Origin: Schistosoma haematobium
Taxonomy: Eukaryota; Platyhelminthes; Trematoda; Strigeidida; Schistosomatidae
Assembly: GCF_000699445.3 (NCBI RefSeq)
Contig: NC_067202.1
Location: forward strand, 11,747,924-11,811,923
DNA: 64,000 nt
Direction of reading: 5' to 3'
The position numbers and the translations under genes are program-made. Numbering within the stretch: position 1 is the stretch's first letter; each line of letters opens with the position of its first letter. This document shows positions 21,561 through 33,500 of the stretch, piece by piece. The notes under the pieces were generated by a model. The model had not been told where the DNA came from. It was given only the letters and a program-made list of their open reading frames with translations, and made no database searches.

Positions 21561-22399
21561 TCTAACTTCAACTAACCCACGAAATCGCGCCACCATCCAC
21601 CATTGTCTTTAGTGAATTACTATCTCACAGCAGACTCAGTGGAACTTCACTGGTCACCGCTTCTCACTAGAACTCCAGGAAATCCCTCTTGAAGACAGTC
21701 ACTAGTAATAAGAAATGATTATTCTAAGCTTATTTTTTAGACTAATCCCCAAAATACTGAGGTCAACACATTATTTATCATAATAATTAATTATTCATTG
21801 AGTATTATAAACTGACTAGCTAACTCACTTAGAAAAAAAAAACGATCCAGATTATGTATGAGTCATTATGCGTCCCAGTTTTTTTTGTTTTAAACAAAAA
21901 GGGGGCTCGTTAGAAAAGAAGATCTGAAATGAAATCAAGTTATGCTTTTATAACAAGAAACCATTAGTACATCACTAAAATTTGAATCGATCACAAATTT
22001 AAATAATAATCATAAACACCTGTATTAATTTATAAGATGATGACATTTGAAAAGAAAACAGAAAACAGATGTATAGGGGAGGAATTGATAGAGCGAGGGG
22101 GGAGGGTGATGGAGAGAGGGACGGATGAGAAATATACTTTTTCGTCAAATGGAACTTGAAAATTAGTCAATTAGTTGTATAAACTAAAGTGAATGTAACG
22201 CATTGACGATATTAATTTGATTTGTAAATTTTTATCATTATTAAAATTATTAGTAATAGTGAGCAAAAAAACTCATACTTACTTACTTGCGCTTGTACCC
22301 ATCATGGAGTATAGTGAACGAGAACATAAGTGGGGAGGAGCAAATGTTTTTGAACACAAAATTAACGAAAAAATTACAATGGTTGAGATCATGATTCAT
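21561..22399. other. Intergenic, AT-rich
   Basis: Contains poly-A and poly-T runs (21834-21842, 21881-21900) and a purine-rich GAGGG patch at 22075-22130. No gene recognised. Confidence 0.4.
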
Positions 22400-22475
22400 T
22401 TGAAGCTAGACCACCATGGAAAATTTGGAATCACTGGATGGTTGTTTCGTCATGTTGTTGGACTCCTCAGCAAAA
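22400..22475 (-). mobile_element. SINE family 2, 3' half only
   Basis: On the - strand: GCTGAGGAGTCC, then GACGAAAC, CATCCAGTGATTCC and CCATGGTGGTCTAGCTTCA. The CTGAGGA box (22470-22464) is intact here, but the Pol III promoter and the first strand of stem I are missing. Confidence 0.65.
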
Positions 22476-22699
22476 TAATTAGTAAAATCTGAGAATTATA
22501 TAGTGAATACTTAATTTACAAAATGTCAATCAATTGTCTCAAACGTGATTGTTTCTTTTTTAAATATCAGTCATTTATCTTAGACTTCAATGTTCCTGCA
22601 TTCCCATACCAATTGCTTTTTCTTCCTGTTCTTTCTTCCTCGATCTTCTTGAGATTCTGCTGCCAGACATTCTATTCCTGATTGACGTTATATACTACT

Positions 22700-22890
22700 G
22701 ATGTCGATATAAGTAGCACACACCACAGGAGGAGCATAGGCCACTCATCCGCATTCTCTGTCCTGGACAAACCTTTCCAGTTCTTTCCAGTTGCTATTCA
22801 TCCTTCTCATATCTGCTTACGATTCCCAACGTAGTGTGTTCTTTGGCCTTCTTCCTTTTCGTTTCCCTTCAAAATACCAAGTTAGCATTT
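22700..22890 (-). mobile_element. 3' end of the second RTE family
   Basis: The word GGAGCATAGGCCACTCATC and the following TCTCTGTCCTGG, TTCCAGTTGCTATTCATCC, CGTAGTGTGTTCTTTGGCCTTC match the 3' ends of the copies at 35880-36010 and 59460-59590 in the same (-) orientation. It codes for the pol C-terminus (GRP(K)NTL..EMR..KN..) in decayed form. Confidence 0.75.
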
Positions 22891-23010
22891 ATTTGTAGCT
22901 CTTCTAGGGCTGCTGTCTTTCGCAAGCCCGGGTAAAAGAGGAGGGTTGGGCATGGGGTCGGCGTCCTTATCCTCTAGAAATCAATCTTGCTAAAATGGCG
23001 TTAATCAGAA
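22891..23010 (+). mobile_element. 5' region of the second RTE family in inverted orientation
   Basis: The words CAAGCCCGGGTAAAAGAGG, AGGGTTGGGCATGGGGTCG and CTTGCTAAAATGGCG correspond to the reverse complement of 38340-38450 (leader of the second RTE copy), so this piece lies head-on to the 3' end at 22700-22890. This layout is what twin priming produces. Confidence 0.55.
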
Positions 23011-23040
23011 TAAACAAATTAAACAAGAAAACTCATAACA

Positions 23041-23125
23041 ATGATGGATGTGAGTACATCCAGCTGATGAGCCCCAAATAGGATGAAATGCAAGTCCTGG
23101 ATTCTACTGCTAGCCACTAATCATC
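23041..23125 (+). ncRNA. S-alpha hammerhead ribozyme segment, 5'-truncated SINE
   Basis: Stem I ATCCAG/CTGGAT (23058-23063 and 23097-23102) pairs perfectly. CTGATGA is at 23064-23070, GAAA at 23085-23088 and the cleavage triplet GTC at 23094-23096. Stem II (GCCC/GGAT around loop CAAATA) has two regular pairs, one wobble and one mismatch, so activity would be reduced. The Pol III promoter half of the SINE is missing. The tail ATTCTACTGCTAGCCACTAA is the S-alpha 3' part. Confidence 0.75.
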
Positions 23126-24599
23126 TCTGCTTAATCAGTTATATTCTAGAAGTCGTTTTGATAGTAAGCGGGGAAAAGCCTGAATACATTTTTCCATTCA
23201 GTCAAAATCAAATGACTATCCAAAAACGCCTAGAGAAGCGACGAATTATGTCACATTGACTGAATAATCACCTAAATTTAGTGTGTTCATGGAAGCTTTC
23301 AGAATGTTAGGGATATCCATAAATACCCGAGTTTCCTGTACATAAACGAACCATGGAAGTCAAGATTGTTTTCATATTTTTCACCTTCAACTAGAACCCC
23401 TTAGTTATTTTAACTTCTTAATAAATCAAAAGATGTTCTTATAACAAAAGTACATCATTATCATCAACAATAACACAGGACTGAGGAGAAATGTCCAAAT
23501 CTTTTACCTTATTTCTTATCTAGTCCAATATGCAGTTTATATTTTGATAGCTTAAATTACGTAATAAAACATAAGTATATATTCATTACAGTAAGTAGCT
23601 GACGAAAAAATACCTTTCCAATGCAGTATAAAATGAAATGTATGTTAGATTTCATGAAGTTATTTATCAAATCTACTTTGGGAGATAGTAATCAAAGAAT
23701 AATGACACTATTCAAACTTTATTCAGATTATCCTTTTACAATTAGATAAAACAGTTAAATTTGATAAAATTACAATTTTTAGGTAATCAAGTAGTGAAAT
23801 TTAACAGATCAGAACTTTCTAAATACATTTCGTGTTAGAAGTGCTTTAGAATTGACATTTACCAAGAGGCTTTCTCTAAATTTGAATATTAGGAAAACTG
23901 ACTTGGTATCACATTTTCAACGTAGCTTCAAAGAAGATAATGTAATCATTATTTCTATTATGCTGAACGCATTGATCTACATAGTTTTCGTTTGAACCAC
24001 TAGACATAATTCCCACGCTAATCAATCTAAACTGCCTTATAATTTATAGTTCGCTTAATAACTTTGTATCACTGATTTAGACTTTGTTTTCGGAAGTACA
24101 ATGCCAGTTTTGGATATTACGGAAATATACGTCGGAAATTAGTTCAGAATTAGTTTTAGAGTTATTTAACGATCAAAATAATTCACTGTACAATGATGAT
24201 CGGTATTTTCTGATCTACTACCACATTTAATAAAACGAGATTTATTTCTATGTTGTGTGTATCGAATGAGGTACAATCAAAAATTGACTGAAATAGTAAC
24301 TGTTAACTACTATTTGCAAGTAAGGTATCCTAAATGTTTTGAAGAGGAATTAGTGTTACCCATAATATTCGAACCTATTTCATTTACAATCGATTGGTCA
24401 TTGGATAAAAATGATCAATGTCATAAGTGTCAGAACCTTCTTAGTGAAGATAGAATTCTAACGATTAGGTAGCTAGATGGCCATCAGTCAAAGTGACTCG
24501 ATATCGCATGTACTATGTTGACAGGTGAGATGGTCGTCGGAAGTAGTCGACAAGAAACCTTGTTTGACCTAGATTTCATGTTATTCGACACTCGTCAGA
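23126..24599. other. Intergenic, nothing recognised
   Basis: AT-rich. Open frames such as 24257-24472 have no recognisable domain and no clear splice partners. Confidence 0.4.
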
Positions 24600-24710
24600 A
24601 AAGTGAACCTATAATCCTGAGGAAACTGGTGCTCCCTTGAAGTTCCGGTCCTGTGTTGCCCAGCTTCAAAGTCACATACATTACCATTGAGCTATCCGGG
24701 CCGTGACTGA
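24600..24710 (-). mobile_element. Third tRNA-like SINE fragment
   Basis: The - strand reads GGATAGCTCAATGGTAATG, whose TAGCTCAATGG (24694-24684) is a perfect A box, followed about 30 bp later by GGACCGGAACTTC as a weak B box. It has no anticodon arm or acceptor fold of a true tRNA. The sequence differs from both hammerhead families. Confidence 0.45.
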
Positions 24711-25984
24711 CCGCCACTAGGACCGAGATGTATTTACAATAGATTGACCTCAATATAGTAACCAATCATGCATGTTGGGTCAGCGCATTGGTAAAGCTGG
24801 GTGACAAGGGATCGGATCATCCAGGGAGCATCAGTTCTATCAATACTACACATGCACCTTGCTAACGAATGCCAAATAGCACGAAACCTAGGTCGCCCAA
24901 GGAATCCTGTCGACTACACCCAACCACCAACTTACATCCTGTTTCACATATGTCACAGGCAGTCAAAGATTTCACTATCAAACAAACATGACAGTAATTT
25001 AGTGACTAGGATACAGGAGAATTCCTTACTCCTACATTTTTTGACCTGATCACATGATAGTTTCGTCCGCATTCTATGGATTACAGTATATTTGGAGTAT
25101 CTAAATCTTTAACTTATGGATAAAAAAATACAATTTATTTAGGGCTTGGTCGATTACTTTCTGTATATGTTTGAGTAGTTATTACTTGTTGAACTGTTGA
25201 AGTCTACACGGGTGTAAAATATTGAGTTCTAGTTAAAAGACAATGAGTCAGTCAATGTGTACACGTTTTTTTATACAAGTACTGCTATTTTATTATGACA
25301 TAAATATCATCATCATTGTTATTAGTTCGTCAACTGAACTTGTACTATGACGATGAAATCACTAACACATAACAGAACCGACATTTGTTTCACTACTTAT
25401 TATCTAACATCTGAGTACTTATTCGTCATCAGACTACTTAGGCATTACAAACCTAAAGAGAAAAAAAACAGAGTCCATAAAATTGAAAATATTAATTTTT
25501 ACTTAGTGTGTATGTGTGATTCATAATTGGGTCTGACTGGGTTTTTTTTAGTTAAAAGCGAATAAGCTGATGTTAGGGTTTAGTGTTTTAGATAACATTG
25601 ATTTCAACAGATCTGTTTTAAAATACACGATGGATTCAAATCGATAAAAATAGAAGTATGGATCTGTGGGATAGAAAAATTCAGTTGATTTTTAACATTA
25701 GACAAGTCTGCACACATTGGTTAGAAATATTCCTTAAGGGAAATATAAATAACGTTATAAGCTATAGCTAGACATTCAGATAGTTAGATTTATGTGAAGC
25801 TATAAATAGTGAAGTTGGGTATAGATGTAATTTAGTTATACATATTTATCGTTGAAAAGAAAAGCAAGAAGCCGTGAGCATTAGAGTTCAATCCATGTCA
25901 CATATAAGACAGTTACCCACCACGAACAATAGATGAAAGGTTGTGAGAGATCATGGACTGATTGGAGTTAAATATTAGAAACAC
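24711..25984. other. Intergenic, nothing recognised
   Basis: No coding or repeat signal that I can name. Confidence 0.4.
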
Positions 25985-26165
25985 TGAATGCCGGTTTAGT
26001 GGCCAACAGGTCAGGTGTTTGCATGCGAGACTTCAAGTTCTGGGTCCGACACCCCTACGCGGAGTCACGGATGCGCACTGCCGAGGAGTCCCATACTAAG
26101 ACAAGACGTTCATCCAGTACTTACAGGTTTTCAATGGTGGTCTGGCTAAGAGGAAGTCGTTATTT
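25985..26165 (+). mobile_element. SINE family 2, diverged copy
   Basis: A box region TGCCGGTTTAGTGGCC, B box AAGTTCTGGGTCCGAC, then GATGCGCACTG, CCGAGGA, GTCCCATACTAAGAC, AAGAC, CATCCAGTACTTAC and TTTTCAATGGTGGTCTGGCT. The hammerhead box is CCGAGGA and the GAAA is AAGA, so no activity is expected. Stem I strands GCACTG/CAGTAC are still almost complementary. Confidence 0.65.
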
Positions 26166-27509
26166 AAAGTACGAAAAGTCTACAATCCCCAAAAATCCTT
26201 CATAGTAGAGAAAAAGTCCTAAACTTCTGTCGATCAAATGTGTCATAGTAAGTTTATGACCTTGTTTAAATTTAGACAATCCAGTTTAATTTTGTTAGTT
26301 AATCAACCCCTAAATTTTTCGACATCATACAGTGGTTTCCCATTATCATTTGGTATTTTGTCAAGCCAATAAAACACAATTAGAATTCAAAGTGACTTGA
26401 ATCTTGGACTGTCTATCTCTCTCTTATTTGTTTACAACATACAGTTTAATCTATTGACACAAATAACTAATATTAACAAAACAAAAAACACCTCCAGAAA
26501 CTACTGCTAATATGACACCAAAAAGAGAGAAAGTCGAAATTACTCAAAAATTGAATAAATTTATTTCATAAGAAAAGCAGCAACAAAATTAACCAAATGT
26601 GTATTTTATATGCAGAAATAGAGTCAGGAGTGGAATAAAATATAGATATATAAATAGTAAAACAAACATTATATATACGTACATACTTTGATTATATATG
26701 TACTAAAATAAACTTTAATTCCATTGACAAAAATACTGCAAAAAATTATTGACAACATAAAAACAAAAACGTTCATCCTAATCTTTTTACACCTTGACTG
26801 AATACATCTATTCTGTAGGCCAAAAAATACCGAATGTGCTACTACAATCTGGAGGTCAAAACGTCAGGAACAAGAACTAATATTCAATAAAAAATCTTAT
26901 GCTATACAGCAATGCCTATGGGGAATAGAAAAGTTGGAATGTGGTGCAGAAAACTGGAAACATTAATAGTACTACTAATAATAAAAGAACATAAGACAGA
27001 TAAAAGGACTAAGGCAATAAGATGAATGATTAATCGACATGTAGAAAAAGCGTTTTCATCTTTTTTTAATCATGAAAAAAGTTCGAAAGCACCGTACAAA
27101 AAATGAACCATAGTTCTTAATAGAGAAAAATAATAAGGTGAGTGGTTGGTAGGTTGGCTTGTAGTAAGAAAATTAAATGAAAAAAATATAAAAACTAAGA
27201 TGAAAAACTGACAGTGAGTAATCTCGGGGGAAAAATACTGATTCAATAAAGCTCAAAGGTAGTAATACATTTCAAAATGTGCTGTTTCAAGTACTTCGTT
27301 TCTTTTTCTTCTTTTAGAAAAAAAAATGAATTGAAGTAAGAGAATATTTGAAAAAAAAACTAAATAAACAGATGGAAGACAAGAGGAAGAAGACCGGTAA
27401 GAAAAATGTACTAAATATTTTCTAGAAATTAAGGAATGAGTTTGATGAAAAGAAAAAAACAAAAAGGATTAGTTTGTTAATTTTTCTTTTCTGAATCAAA
27501 AGGAAAAGA
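26166..27509. other. AT-rich stretch downstream of the boule-like gene
   Basis: Possible 3' UTR of the gene ending at 27510 (it is transcribed leftwards). Poly-A and poly-T tracts are frequent. A reverse-strand AATAAA exists near 26561-26566, about 0.95 kb past the stop, but I cannot tell if it is used. Confidence 0.35.
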
Positions 27510-30500
27510 TTAGGATGATGTACTTGTAGAAGTTAGTAAATATGGTAATGCTACTTGTACTGTTGATGCTGAGGCTGAGGCTACCATTGCTGCTGCTGAT
27601 GATGTTAGTGGGGATTGTGATATGATTGCTGTATTAGTTATACCTTGGATAGTGCCAATTGTACAACACGACTGTAATTGACGAATAGATGATAACATAT
27701 TTTGATGTTGTTCATTTGATAAACTAATATCAATTGATGGTAATGTACCATTTTTAATTTGCTAATTGCAGGCAAAAAAATATGGAAAATTATATGCATG
27801 AACAATGAACAAAACTGTGTATTTAAAATAGATGTATTATGACTGACATTTATGTTTCATCCTACTAGGAGCTCATCAGTTCAATGGACCCGTCATATCC
27901 TACTGTTGACGTTTACAACAGGACTTGAACCTAATGTATTTCATCTTAAACTTGTAATAACCAGCATTGTTACACGTCTACTTTTGAACAAACGAATTAT
28001 TTCTAACCTTCCGAGTACTTTTGTCATTTATATTTGCAACTTTGAACATGTGCATGTAATCGTAAATAAGCGTCTATATGCTCACTTATATCTTTGATGT
28101 CTCTAAGTGTTAAATGACGTTCTAATTAAATAGTTAATAAGCTTACCATCTTTGATTCAGCTTCTCCGCTTTGCATTTCTCATCGTCTGTCTGCACAAAA
28201 GAATATCTGAAATAAATTCGTCCAAATAATGCTTATTTGACTTTTTACTACCGCCATTGCTAAAAAAGGGGGTCAGCTTAAGTAGAATAAATGATGTCAA
28301 ACTGAGAATTTGTATACATGGTTCATTTTCCATTTGTTTATGATGGAATCGGATAAAACAGGTTTAGAAACACTCAACATGTTATTCTCTGAACTACCTA
28401 GTTCGGATAATGATCAACTCGTTCAACAGTTAAGATGCTTAAATAGTTATTAGCAAGGATTAGAACTATACCGTTTAATTTCAGGATGAAAATTTCGAGT
28501 CCAAATGTGGATATCAATACTGGGATACAAGTATACCCAACTGATGAGTCCAAAATAGGACGAAACATGTGTCTTGAATAACACTGCTTGCCAAGATCCA
28601 CTTATTGTAAATAACCTGTGACAAAATGGTGATAATGAAGTAATCCACATAAGACTCATATTTACGAAGATACATTCATTGGAATTTAGTCTTTACTATC
28701 AACAGTGTGATAATTCAAACCTATAACAATATACTATGTGGAATAAATGATAAAACAGGTGATGGGGAATGTGACGTAACAACATGTGAATTCATCTAAC
28801 CTACTGTATTAACACTAGCTTACTGCTCTGTGATTATCTAAACAATTCTATAGACATCTACATAAGTTAGTCCAACAGTCAGAATTTTTTATGATGTAAG
28901 TTAAGGAAAACATTAGTTTAATCTATGGGGATTTTGAAAACTTATCACATAATTTATTGACACACAAAACCACCTAGAATATTATTGCATAAATCTGTAG
29001 AGTGTAACATTTGATAAGTCTCATGATAGGGCAGAAAAATATCAACTCTGGGATAAAGGTACATTCAGCTGACAAATAACAATTGTCTTATCATATACTT
29101 CAGCGAAATCATTTACGGTATTGTGGAAATGTGAAAAGAATAGGTTCTACTATACTACTTATTAATTAGTATCTATTTATAGTTTCGATAGAATGTAATG
29201 AACATTTTACTTCGATACAAAATCAATCAAGAGTTAGGATTTTATCGTAAGACAAAAGAACTTATTGTTTATTACGTGAATCTGAATAATTGCCACATTA
29301 ACTAATCTTTTTGTTAAAATGATCTGACTATATCTTTATTGACTGAGGTGAATAGGTCATGGTTAATATAATTTACTCCGAAGAAGTGGCTTGTATTAAT
29401 TCACGAAACGTCAGAAATACTATTTTTATACTCAATAAGATATAACAAAAAATGTATTTATAATTAACTTCAGAAGTTACGATTTATAAAATTAAGTAAT
29501 ACATAGCAAACTGCTGCTAAATATAATTGCCATTAGACAGGGAGACGGCCGCCGACACCGAACTTCTAGGGCTGATGAGACTTTCAAGATAACCGAAGAG
29601 GTCAAGGACCTCATCTACTTCATTCCTTATGATTAGAATAGGCACTAAAAAGCAGTGTTTTGCATTTTAGCAAGAGGAATACATCCAAAATATCCTTGAG
29701 GTGTTACTAAGCTACTTCCATCATTCTTTTTAATCAGGACTACATTACTCTGCACGCTCTAATTCATTGAGACATCCTCCAGGTAGAATACCTTTTACAA
29801 TTCCTTCTTAAAATTTTGACAAATCTTAGCACCATATTTTTGTTAGTCTTACCATATCCAAGCAGTGCACTGAAGAGATTTATAATCAGATACCAGCAAC
29901 CTACAGATACCTTCTATTTTTATTCGCCATTCATGGCTGTGAAGCAATATAGAGCAAAATCCTGAGTAATGTAGTTCCTCCCATTATTAGTTAAACAATA
30001 AGTATCTTCCTTGTAATGTTATAGGAATGAAAATATCCAAAATATTTTTAAAGTATTCATCATTGTACCGTCATCATCATCATACGCGGCGTAGAACCTA
30101 ACACATCTATGCAACGGTTGAAGTTGTCATATCATGTTACCACAGCGAGTCGGATTTATTTTAAGACGACTACTTAAGTCATAGGAGTAGTAATAGTATC
30201 AGTAGAAGTAAAAAGGTTAGGTATGGAAAAAGAAGAAAAAGGAATCAGGTGACTTTGGGACTCAAATTCTGGAGGAAGACAAGGAGTGGATCCGTTTTAG
30301 TCACTGAGAACGATTCTGAGCCGTATCACCTGAAGTCTCTAACAATTCGTTACGATAATTACGCGGACCCCGGTCAGGTAGTCTACACTTTTCCACATAT
30401 ATCAGTCCAATTGTCAATGGCTTCGTATACTGGTATCGCGTCTAGGGTTTTGCAGCCCCTAGCTTTAACTTACACTAGTTAACATCTCACGTCGACGTAG

Positions 30501-33500
30501 GTGGTGGTTGAGAATACGTTATATACTGATATAAGTAAATTCATAATGCAGATTTAACATACTGACATATATATTTTGCAAACTGATAAATAAATTACAA
30601 AACTTACTGATTGACTTCCGTAGATAGCAGTTGATAATTGACGCGTACAATTACTGCCAGTAAATACTGTATTATGATGTGATGGATTAAGTATTGACAC
30701 GAATGTATTTGTTTGATGATTTTGATGTAAATTATGTTGTAAATGTGTTGGTGACATTTGATGCATAGAATTCGATTGTCCTATACAATTAGAATGTGAA
30801 TGAAATTCTAAAATTGGTGTTAACGTAGCATATGGTGATAAACATGAACCATTCATTTGTGTATTATTATTGTTGTAAATATTAGTTAATTGTTTTCCAA
30901 CTTGTTGAGTTTGACGACTGATTGGTGTACCATCATAATTTATAGACTAAAATAAACATAAGATATTTTAAAAGGAAATATTATGGTAACGTAATAAATA
31001 CTCCTAGTTTGTAATAATAAAATCGGAGAGCTGGATTGCTTTTTATAAGTAAAAACACTATATTCATTAGAAGCAAAATATTCAAACAACCATAAACATT
31101 GGAACATGATATTAGAAACGAAATCTCTTGACAATTATAAAACACACACGAAACTGCTTATTTATAAATTAGTAGATACAGTAGTATAGACACAAAATAA
31201 CTAATTTTAAACAAATAATTACAGTTATAGTTTGTATTTTCTTTGTACAATTTCAATACATGAAAAGTCTTATAATAAAAAATTAGTGAACAAACAAAAA
31301 CTTTAGTACACAGATTACAACAACTATTGACAATGTTTTCTTCTTTTACCAACTATTAACAACATTTGAAGCGGTAACAATTGAATAAAACAATTGAATT
31401 TTTTTGTTAGTAAAACGTCACATAAATATTAACTTTTTTCACAGATGTAATTCAACTCCAAGTTATTATTATTATTATCATTACGATTATATTAATCAAA
31501 CGCTGAAAACTAACAGCCTACCTCAGCTGACTCCAATATACCGGATGAATGTGTACTATGATCAGTACTGTAATCACTAGTTGAATTGCCAGTAAATGGC
31601 GAACTGGTTTGATGAAATAACATCACTTCATGACTAGACCCAGTGAATGGGCCATACAAATAAGTTGCATTTGTTGCACACTGTTACAATTAGATAATTT
31701 TTTTGGTTGTTTTCATAAATCAAACATATAAAATAAAATGATAAAGATATTAATTAATAATTAAGAAGAGACAAAGTTTAATTATACTATAAATATATTA
31801 CATATCCTTATATACACGTATAAACTGTAAAAGTCTTCAAAAATGTCATGTAAACAATTTAACAGAAGCTTGTTTTCTCATTGAACAGATTGAAGTAAAA
31901 ATACAAAACAAAGAAGTAACTACTTATCATATATCTTAGAATGAAATGTATTTTGTTAATAAGCAATTTTGAATAATTGTTACACAGGATATACTTTCAA
32001 AAAAAAATTAATAACAGTTTATTTTCGGGACTATATTAAATGATTACAGATTATTCATCTTTTTTAATTTTCTGCACAGTTTCTACATCATATCGTGGTT
32101 TTTTTATTGGTTGAGTAAAAGGTAACCCTACCATATCATCATTTAAATGAACAGATTTTGAAAATTCACTTGTGGTAATATCCTCCTTTTCTTTTGTCTT
32201 CATCTCTTTGATTGAATTCATATTTGTATTAACTAATGATGGTGAATTAATTGATGCTGTAGCTAAGGCAGCTAATGTTGCTACTGTAGTCATATCAAGA
32301 TTCATATTAATCTCATTATCAAATATATTTGTATTTGGTTGCTGCATAACAGTAGCAGCAAGTAATGCTGCAGTGGATGCTGTTAAAGTTGAGCTTTGTA
32401 ATAATTGTAACGTTGATGATAAATCGCCAAATGATGATGGGTATAATGATAAAGTTGAATTACTCACCTGTTGAGGAAATTGAAGATTTGGATTTGATAT
32501 TGTTGATGTTGATTTAGTAGCACCTATACTTGAAGATGTATCAATAGTGAACATGTTAGATTGAGGATTTGTTTCCTGAATGGTATTTTGAGATTGTTGT
32601 ACACCTGTTGACCAATGCCAATTAGTTGGATGTTGAGCAGCAACAGCAGATTGATTCTGTGTGATTGTTGATGTCTGATTAATGGAATGCTCATTGTTTA
32701 CATGTGAAACACTATGAGTTACTGTTACAGTAGATGATTGTTGTTGATTTTGTTGGTTATTCTGAGCTGGATTTTGTGGCCACTGAACAGCAGCAGCCAT
32801 AGCAGCAGCTGCCGCCATTACTGAGGGGGTTGAATGAGATTGCGGATTAGTGTTATTAACACTGACATTGACTGGTGTTATCTGACCAACAACCGCAGGA
32901 GTTAAACAAGAAACAGCTCCTGTTTGATGAAACTGTTGATGAAGTGCTGCCGTTACAGCTTGCTGTGGAATATGTGTATATGGCGATATGGCGGCAGCTG
33001 GAGTTGAATGTAAGGGAGGCAAGTAGAGAGGTGTTCCTCCATCCGGCTGTGGAAGTATCATTGTGGCATAAGGAGCTGTGGTCTAAAAATGATTGAAATT
33101 AATTCCTATTACTATTATTACAAAAGACATTTTATTTAAAAAAACTAAACAACTAGGAAAAGAATTCTCATGAATATATAAAATAACAAAGGTTACTAGT
33201 ATCTTATCCTATCTACTTCAAACTGCTTATTAGAAAAGAATTACAGTATAGCTATCAGTCAGTTTCTAGCAATCAAACTAATTAGTCTTGTAATTGTTGA
33301 AATAAATATTATCTATAGTGTTAGTAAGATGTTTTAAGAGTCCTTAATTAAAATAGAAATTGCACCTTATAAATAATTCGTTGTTATGGAGTTTCAGAAT
33401 TGTCTATGATGAACACTGTTCAGAGTAGTAACTGTATTTTAGTAATTCGAAACTTAAATATCAGTACTACTACACGTGTTTTGACGTTCAACAAAAACGT

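Noticed and set aside
24684..24694. A functional tRNA gene on the - strand
   Set aside because: Only the A box is good; no acceptor stem, anticodon arm or proper T arm can be formed.
32172..33096. + strand open frames over the large boule exon
   Set aside because: The - strand has a consistent phase, consensus splice sites and Boule-like composition; these are antisense.
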